Positions 59,921 to 64,000 of a stretch of DNA of 64,000 nt are shown here, piece after piece. A program made the translations under genes and the position numbers. The notes beneath the pieces were generated by a model. The model was not told the DNA's origin and searched no databases. It worked only from the letters and a program-made list of their open reading frames with translations. Each line of letters begins with the position of its first letter. The stretch's first letter is position 1. The stretch is from the NCBI RefSeq assembly GCF_026283945.1, contig NZ_JAPDPC010000001.1, forward strand, positions 620,001-684,000, written 5' to 3'. Source of the DNA: Dyella humicola. Lineage in GTDB: Bacteria; Pseudomonadota; Gammaproteobacteria; Xanthomonadales; Rhodanobacteraceae.

Positions 59921-61507
59921 TCAGGTTTGCACGGGAATGATGGTGGCGGCCGGAGCCGTGGACGGTTGGCCGGGTGGCCATAAGCCGAGTCCATCCGGAC
60001 CCTTGCGGGCGAACTTCACCATCAGCACCACGTCGATCACCGCCAATGCGGTGTAGAACAGCACAAAGCCGCCGAGTGAAGTCCACACCTGGCCTGTCGT
60101 CACGCTGGACACGCCCAGTGCCGTCGGCAAGACGCCTTCGATCGACCAGGGTTGGCGGCCGTATTCGGCGACGATCCAGCCCAGCTCCGCTGCAAGCCAC
60201 GGCAACGGCAGGCTGCAAAACGCCAGCCGCAGGTACCAGCGGTCCTTGTCGAGCTGGCGCTTGCTGGCCTTCCAGAAGGAGAACGCGAACAGGGCGATGA
60301 AGTAGAAGCCGCAGGCGACCATGATGCGAAATGCCCAGAACAGCACCGGCACATTGGGAATCGTGCTGTCGGCGGCCCTCTGGATGTCTTCCGGTGTGGC
60401 CTTGCGTGGATCGTCGATGTAGCGCTTGAGCAGCAGCGCGTAGCCCAGATCCTTGTCATGCGCGGCGAGTATCGCCTTGGCCTGCGCGTTGTTGCGGTCC
60501 GCGCGCAGCACCAGCATCGCGTCATAAGCGAGGATGCCCTGGTCGATCCTGCTCTTGGCGTCGTCGACCAGATCGTGGATGCCGGGAATCGGTTCGTCGA
60601 TGGAGTGCGTGCCGATCAAGCCCATCACCCACGGAATGCGCAGTGCAAAGTGAGTGGTGCGATTCTCGATGTCGGGAATACCGAACAAAGTGAATGACGC
60701 GGGTGCGGGTTCGGTTTCCCACATGGCCTCGATCGCGGCCATCTTCATCTTCTGGTTTTGGGAGACGGCGTAGCCCGATACGTCGCCCAGCACCACCACC
60801 GAAAGCGAGGCGGCAAGGCCAAAGCTTGCCGCCACCGTCATCGAGCGCTTGGCGAAATCCACATTACGTCCGCGCAGCAGATACCAGGCGCTGATCGATA
60901 GTACGAACATCGAGCCAAGCACGTAACCGGCGCTCACGGTGTGCACGAACTTCGCCTGCGCCACCGGGTTGAAGAACACCTCGCTGAAGGACGTGACTTC
61001 CATGCGCATCGTCTCGGGGTTGAAGGCCGAGCCGACCGGGTTCTGCATCCAGCCGTTGGCGATCAGTATCCAGAGCGCCGAAAGGCTGGTGGCCAAGGCA
61101 AGGAACCAGGTCACCAGCAAATGCGTGACGCGCGAAACGCGGTCCCAGCCCACGAAGAACAAGCCGACCAGCGTGGCTTCGAGGAAAAATGCCATCAGTC
61201 CTTCGATCGCCAGCGGTGTACCAAACACGTCGCCTACGTAGTGCGCGTAGTAGGCCCAGTTCATGCCGAACTGGAATTCCATGGTGACGCCGGTGGCGAC
61301 GCCCATGGCGAAGTTGATGCCGAACAGGATGCCCCAGAACTGGGTCATGCGTTTCCACACTTCACGTCCGGTCATCACATAGACGCTCTCCATGATGGCG
61401 AGCATCCAGACCAGACCGAGCGTGAGCGGTACGAACAGGAAGTGATAGAGCGCGGTCAACGCAAACTGCATGCGTGAGAGCGTGACGACATCGGCGTCGA
61501 TGATCAT
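59921..61507 (-). CDS. cydA: Cytochrome bd oxidase subunit I
   Basis: The haem-bearing subunit, which reduces O2 with quinol at low oxygen. The 528 residues have [20 protein letters not shown] (haem b595 His), the [16 protein letters not shown] segment (haem b558 His), and a long Q-loop (about residues 255-385 in the E. coli long form). It also carries [20 protein letters not shown]. Its start overlaps cydP (ATGA). The order cydP-cydA-cydB-cydX suggests one transcript. Regulation by FNR- or ArcA-like factors is likely, but no site was recognised. Confidence 0.97.
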   Translation of the reverse strand: MIIDADVVTLSRMQFALTALYHFLFVPLTLGLVWMLAIMESVYVMTGREVWKRMTQFWGILFGINFAMGVATGVTMEFQFGMNWAYYAHYVGDVFGTPLAIEGLMAFFLEATLVGLFFVGWDRVSRVTHLLVTWFLALATSLSALWILIANGWMQNPVGSAFNPETMRMEVTSFSEVFFNPVAQAKFVHTVSAGYVLGSMFVLSISAWYLLRGRNVDFAKRSMTVAASFGLAASLSVVVLGDVSGYAVSQNQKMKMAAIEAMWETEPAPASFTLFGIPDIENRTTHFALRIPWVMGLIGTHSIDEPIPGIHDLVDDAKSRIDQGILAYDAMLVLRADRNNAQAKAILAAHDKDLGYALLLKRYIDDPRKATPEDIQRAADSTIPNVPVLFWAFRIMVACGFYFIALFAFSFWKASKRQLDKDRWYLRLAFCSLPLPWLAAELGWIVAEYGRQPWSIEGVLPTALGVSSVTTGQVWTSLGGFVLFYTALAVIDVVLMVKFARKGPDGLGLWPPGQPSTAPAATIIPVQT

Positions 61508-61746
61508 GGGCTGTCTGCGCGTGAGGTGGATGATGCGGCTGCCGGTGCGAGCAGATGCTCGATGGCAGTGGGACGAGTGTCGGGTCGTGCATAAGGCGTC
61601 ATCGCGACCCACCAGATCAGCGTGAGCAGGACGATCTTGGCGATGACCAGGAGAATCAACTTGCGCGCCAGTTGTCGTAACGGACGACGCTGCCATGCGG
61701 CGGTGGCCGGATCTGGTGCAACCGGATCGGCTGATTGCATGGACAT
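61504..61746 (-). CDS. cydP: CydP, cytochrome oxidase putative small subunit
   Basis: An 80-residue protein with one membrane helix (LILLVIAKIVLLTLIWWVAM) followed by a periplasmic Ser/Ala/Thr tail. The family 'CydP' is found directly before cydA in Xanthomonadales and related groups. The start at 61746 (MSMQSADP) is chosen, and 61740 is possible. The stop overlaps cydA start. The role is inferred from place only. Confidence 0.8.
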   Translation of the reverse strand: MSMQSADPVAPDPATAAWQRRPLRQLARKLILLVIAKIVLLTLIWWVAMTPYARPDTRPTAIEHLLAPAAASSTSRADSP

Positions 61747-61908
61747 GCCCAAGGCTCTCGCTTACCTGGAGCGAGCATACGCAAAGGATGTGAAGGTGTC
61801 GTGCGGGGGGATGTCGCAGCGGTGGATGGCCGCAGGGCGTTATGCCTCGTAGGCGTGGTCGCCGCGATGATTTGAGCGTGGTGATCGAGGGAGCGAAAAG
61901 CGCGAAAG

Positions 61909-61937
61909 CCACCCGGCGACTGGCTGATCGCCGGGTG
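61909..61937 (-). terminator. Terminator of pepQ
   Basis: A 10-bp perfect stem (CACCCGGCGA at 61910-61919 with TCGCCGGGTG at 61928-61937), eight-base loop, eight bases after the pepQ stop on the minus strand, followed by GCTTTCGCGCTTTTCGC. The T-run is weak. Confidence 0.55.
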
Positions 61938-61944
61938 TCACCTG

Positions 61945-63267
61945 TCAGAGCAGGGCGAAAGCATCCCGGGTCAGGTTTTCGGGCGCGCCGTCGGTGCACA
62001 CCACGTCGTCCTCGATACGGACGCCACCGTACTGGCGGAAGCGTTCTACCTTCGCCCAATCGATGTCGCTCGCCACTGGCTTGGAGCGCAGTTCGTCGAG
62101 CAGCATGTCGATGAAATACAGGCCGGGCTCGATGGTGACCACCATGCCCGGTTCAAGGTCGCGGGTCATGCGCAAATACGGGTGGCCTTCCGGACGCGCA
62201 ATCGTGCCGCCGAGCTCGTTGTGCTGGAAGCCGGCCACATCGTGCACCTGCAGGCCAATCGGATGACCCAGCCCATGCGGGAAGAATGCCGAGGTGACAC
62301 CCGACGCCACCGCGCTTTCTGCGCTCATGCGAATGAAGCCGTGCTCGCGCAGTACGTTGGCCAGCACGTGGTGCGCGTGGATATGCAGGTCCGGATAGCC
62401 CTGCTTGGCGCGCACTCTGGCAACAAAGCCCCGCTGGGCAGCGTCGACGCTATCCACCAGTGCCTGGAATTCGGCGTGTCCGTAGGCGGCATACGTGCGC
62501 GTGATGTCGCTGGCATAGCCGGCGGCGCTGGCGCCCGCGTCGATCAGGAACGAGCAGCTTTGCGCCGGTGCCACGCGATCGAAGTGCGTGTAATGCAGTA
62601 CGGCGCCATGCTCGTTGAGTCCGACGATGCTGGCATAGGGCAGCTCGGCATCGTTCTGCCGTGCCGCTGCGAGGTAGGCCATGTGGATGCCGAACTCGCT
62701 TTCGCCCGCACGGAAGGCCTGCTCGGCCGCGCGATGGGCCCGCGCGCCGATACGGCTCGCTTCGCGCATCAGTTCAAGCTCATAAGGCGTCTTGTACGAG
62801 CGATGCCAGTGCAGGTAACTCAACACGCATTGCGGGTTGTTCGCCTCGGCGCCCGGTACGGCGGGACACTCTGGCCCGAGGATGGCGCGACGCGTATCGA
62901 CGCCCGGCAGCTGCGCGACAGCGTCGGTCGCGTTGCGGACGATGACGATATCGAAATGCTCCACCCAATAACCGTGCGGCGCGTCCGGCACGACGTGCCA
63001 GTAATCGCGCGGCTGCAGAAAGATCAGCTTGGGCCTGTGGCCCGGCGTATAGACGATCCAGCTGCCCGGCGCGTCGGTCAACGGCAGCCAGTGGCGAAAA
63101 TGCGGATTGGTGACGAACGGATAGTCCTGGTCGTCCAGAAACTTGCGCAGCGGCGTGCTTGCGGCGATCACCAGATGGTCATACCCGCCTATGGAAAGCG
63201 CCTTGTCCGCACGGGCGCGCAGCGTGGCCAGGTGCTGGGAATAGAGCGGGGCGAGGCGATCGTGCAT
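61945..63267 (-). CDS. pepQ: Xaa-Pro dipeptidase
   Basis: Cleaves dipeptides with C-terminal proline. The 440-residue protein has the PepQ N-terminal domain (LAPLYSQHLATLRARADKAL, FKFVT-like DYPFVTNPHFRHWLPLTDAP) and the metal-binding domain with FLIDAGASAAGYASDITRTY (two Asp), FFPHGLGHPIGLQVHDVAGF (His), VTIEPGLYFIDMLLDELR (Glu) and GGVRIEDDVVCT (Glu). CAGGAG precedes the ATG. It is separate from pepP at 57298, with which it shares only the fold. It is followed by a hairpin and then cydP 192 bases away. Confidence 0.96.
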   Translation of the reverse strand: MHDRLAPLYSQHLATLRARADKALSIGGYDHLVIAASTPLRKFLDDQDYPFVTNPHFRHWLPLTDAPGSWIVYTPGHRPKLIFLQPRDYWHVVPDAPHGYWVEHFDIVIVRNATDAVAQLPGVDTRRAILGPECPAVPGAEANNPQCVLSYLHWHRSYKTPYELELMREASRIGARAHRAAEQAFRAGESEFGIHMAYLAAARQNDAELPYASIVGLNEHGAVLHYTHFDRVAPAQSCSFLIDAGASAAGYASDITRTYAAYGHAEFQALVDSVDAAQRGFVARVRAKQGYPDLHIHAHHVLANVLREHGFIRMSAESAVASGVTSAFFPHGLGHPIGLQVHDVAGFQHNELGGTIARPEGHPYLRMTRDLEPGMVVTIEPGLYFIDMLLDELRSKPVASDIDWAKVERFRQYGGVRIEDDVVCTDGAPENLTRDAFALL

Positions 63268-63655
63268 GGGGACTCCTGAGTGTTTTGCCTGCGGCGCAAG
63301 CGACCGTGCAGGTGTGTTTGGGACGCGTGTAGGTGTCGCGGGGACGCGCTACATGATCGCGCGGCAGGGGCAAGCGTGCCAGTCGCCTGGGTTCCCTGTT
63401 GGCTTTCCCTTTTGCTTGTCACGGCGTCAGCATCCAGCAGCAGCTTGGCTGGTCACGCTGGACAATCTTACGGAGTGCTTGTGGTGCCTCACCGTCATCC
63501 CCGCGGAAGCGGGACAAGCGCGAAGCGCGCAGAACGCCCGTAGGGCGGCCCCGAAGGGGCGAGCGCAGCGAGTCATCCAGTGCCTTTCGCTCCTTATTAG
63601 CGCTTCCGCGACCTGGCTCGCCTGCCGCGGGCTTCCGCTGCCCTGCCGGGCAGCG

Positions 63656-63691
63656 GGTTACTTCTCTTTGCGTGGCCAAAGAGAAGTAACC
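63656..63691. repeat. Perfect 15-bp inverted repeat of a dispersed element
   Basis: GGTTACTTCTCTTTG (63656-63670) pairs with CAAAGAGAAGTAACC (63677-63691), loop CGTGGC. It recurs widely in related genomes by my recollection, next to AAGAGAAAGGCCACCCCGATGG. Within this window it is single. Confidence 0.75.
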
Positions 63692-63885
63692 AAGAGAAAG
63701 GCCACCCCGATGGCGCGCCTTGCGGGCTGCGCCCTCCAGATGCGCGGGTGGGTTACGGAGGTTTGTCGACAGGGCCTCCTGCCCTGACGACAAACTGGCC
63801 GGCATCCCTGCCGGCCACCCTGCGGGCTTTTTCCTCCACCCACCCGCCGCGCCATAGGGGACCCGGAGAGCAGAAGAACAACCCC

Positions 63886-63952
63886 CAAAGCCAAAGCCAA
63901 AGGCAAAGGCAAAGCGAAAACAAAAACAAAAGCGAAAACGAAAGCCAAGCAA
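63886..63952. repeat. Hexanucleotide-like simple-sequence tract (AAAGGC/AAAGCC)
   Basis: A run of about eleven imperfect copies of AAAGSC-type units drifting into AAAACAAAAACAAAAGCG. It reads as alternating Lys-Ala/Lys-Gly in one frame but is not within a supportable gene. It might be a slippage-prone tract. Confidence 0.8.
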
Positions 63953-63960
63953 CCGCGATG

Positions 63961-64000
63961 AGCAGCGCAACGCGCTGCTCGAGCCTTAGGCTCGGGCTTT
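63961..64000 (+). terminator. Tandem hairpins ending in a T-run at the window edge
   Basis: AGCAGCG..CGCTGCT (63961-63979) is followed directly by GAGCC-TTA-GGCTC (63981-63993) and GGGCTTT. It looks like a terminator; the sequence past the window is not seen. Confidence 0.45.

Larger units (their letters stand above)
63268..64000. other. 733-base non-coding repeat-rich region at window end
   Basis: I see no supportable gene. Repeated frames on both strands break or lack starts, and the content is of dispersed-repeat type, with hairpins and a simple-sequence tract noted separately. The block around 63497-63585 (GTCATCCCCGCGGAAGCGGG...GCGAGTCATCCAG) is of the kind found many times in Xanthomonadales and Burkholderiales genomes. 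Confidence 0.6.

Noticed and set aside
63886-63952. CRISPR-like short repeats
   Set aside because: The units are about six bases, without spacers, so this is a simple-sequence tract; there are no cas genes in the window.
63419-63970. 183-codon minus-strand frame at the end
   Set aside because: It lies wholly in a dispersed repeat with a simple-sequence tract (Phe/Arg-rich product), with no ribosome-binding site.

Overview
The window is high-GC chromosomal DNA of a gammaproteobacterium, most likely Rhodanobacteraceae or a close relative in the Lysobacterales (Dyella, Luteibacter, Rhodanobacter, Frateuria type). The evidence is the block clp / speD / glcF-coq7 / rplM-rpsI, the order zapA - 6S RNA - fau, the split trpE ... 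trpGDC arrangement, a CydP-CydA-CydB-CydX oxidase operon, a large TonB-dependent receptor, a secreted S53 protease, and GTAG-type and CTC-type intergenic repeats usual in this order. The identification is an inference from gene content; no search was run.

Layout. 1-9.2 kb: small envelope and hypothetical genes (two DUF2884 paralogues, two tandem DUF2845 paralogues, DUF2383 and DUF924 proteins, LtrA, an FAD dehydrogenase overlapping a ketopantoate reductase, an MscS channel). 9.4-13 kb: pyruvate dehydrogenase E2 and a lipoyl-bearing E3. 13-22.3 kb, minus strand: a secreted unknown, a TPR-sulfotransferase paired with a TonB receptor, DNA polymerase IV and a QEGLA-motif metallopeptidase-like protein. 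22.6-26.2 kb: amino-acid permease and an agarase-like lipoprotein. 26.4-31 kb: purC operon, cytochrome c - DjlA, rpe, and a previously hidden micro-operon of 39- and 42-residue proteins. 31.3-34.6 kb: a two-component system of the 'dedicated sortase' type. 36-45.3 kb: trpE and trpGDC with a chorismate-lyase-like secreted protein and a peptidoglycan-enzyme cluster between them. 45.3-51.2 kb: MarR-GNAT regulator with an apparent operator, clp, speD, coq7, glcF, rplM-rpsI and tRNA-Gln. 51.2-54 kb: two 175-bp repeats behind the tRNA, then a secreted S53 peptidase. 54-58.6 kb: rpiA, EVE, fau, 6S RNA, zapA and ygfB-pepP. 58.6-64 kb: cyd operon, pepQ and a long repeat-rich non-coding tail.

Together the window is mostly core metabolism (pyruvate oxidation, tryptophan, purine, polyamine, ubiquinone, folate, pentose phosphate), respiration at low oxygen (bd oxidase), global regulation (Clp, 6S RNA) and envelope functions. 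No prophage, insertion sequence, CRISPR array or integrative element is visible. The parts least explained by known annotation are the post-tRNA repeats, the micro-operon with an adjacent structured RNA candidate, and the sortase-type two-component system without a sortase.
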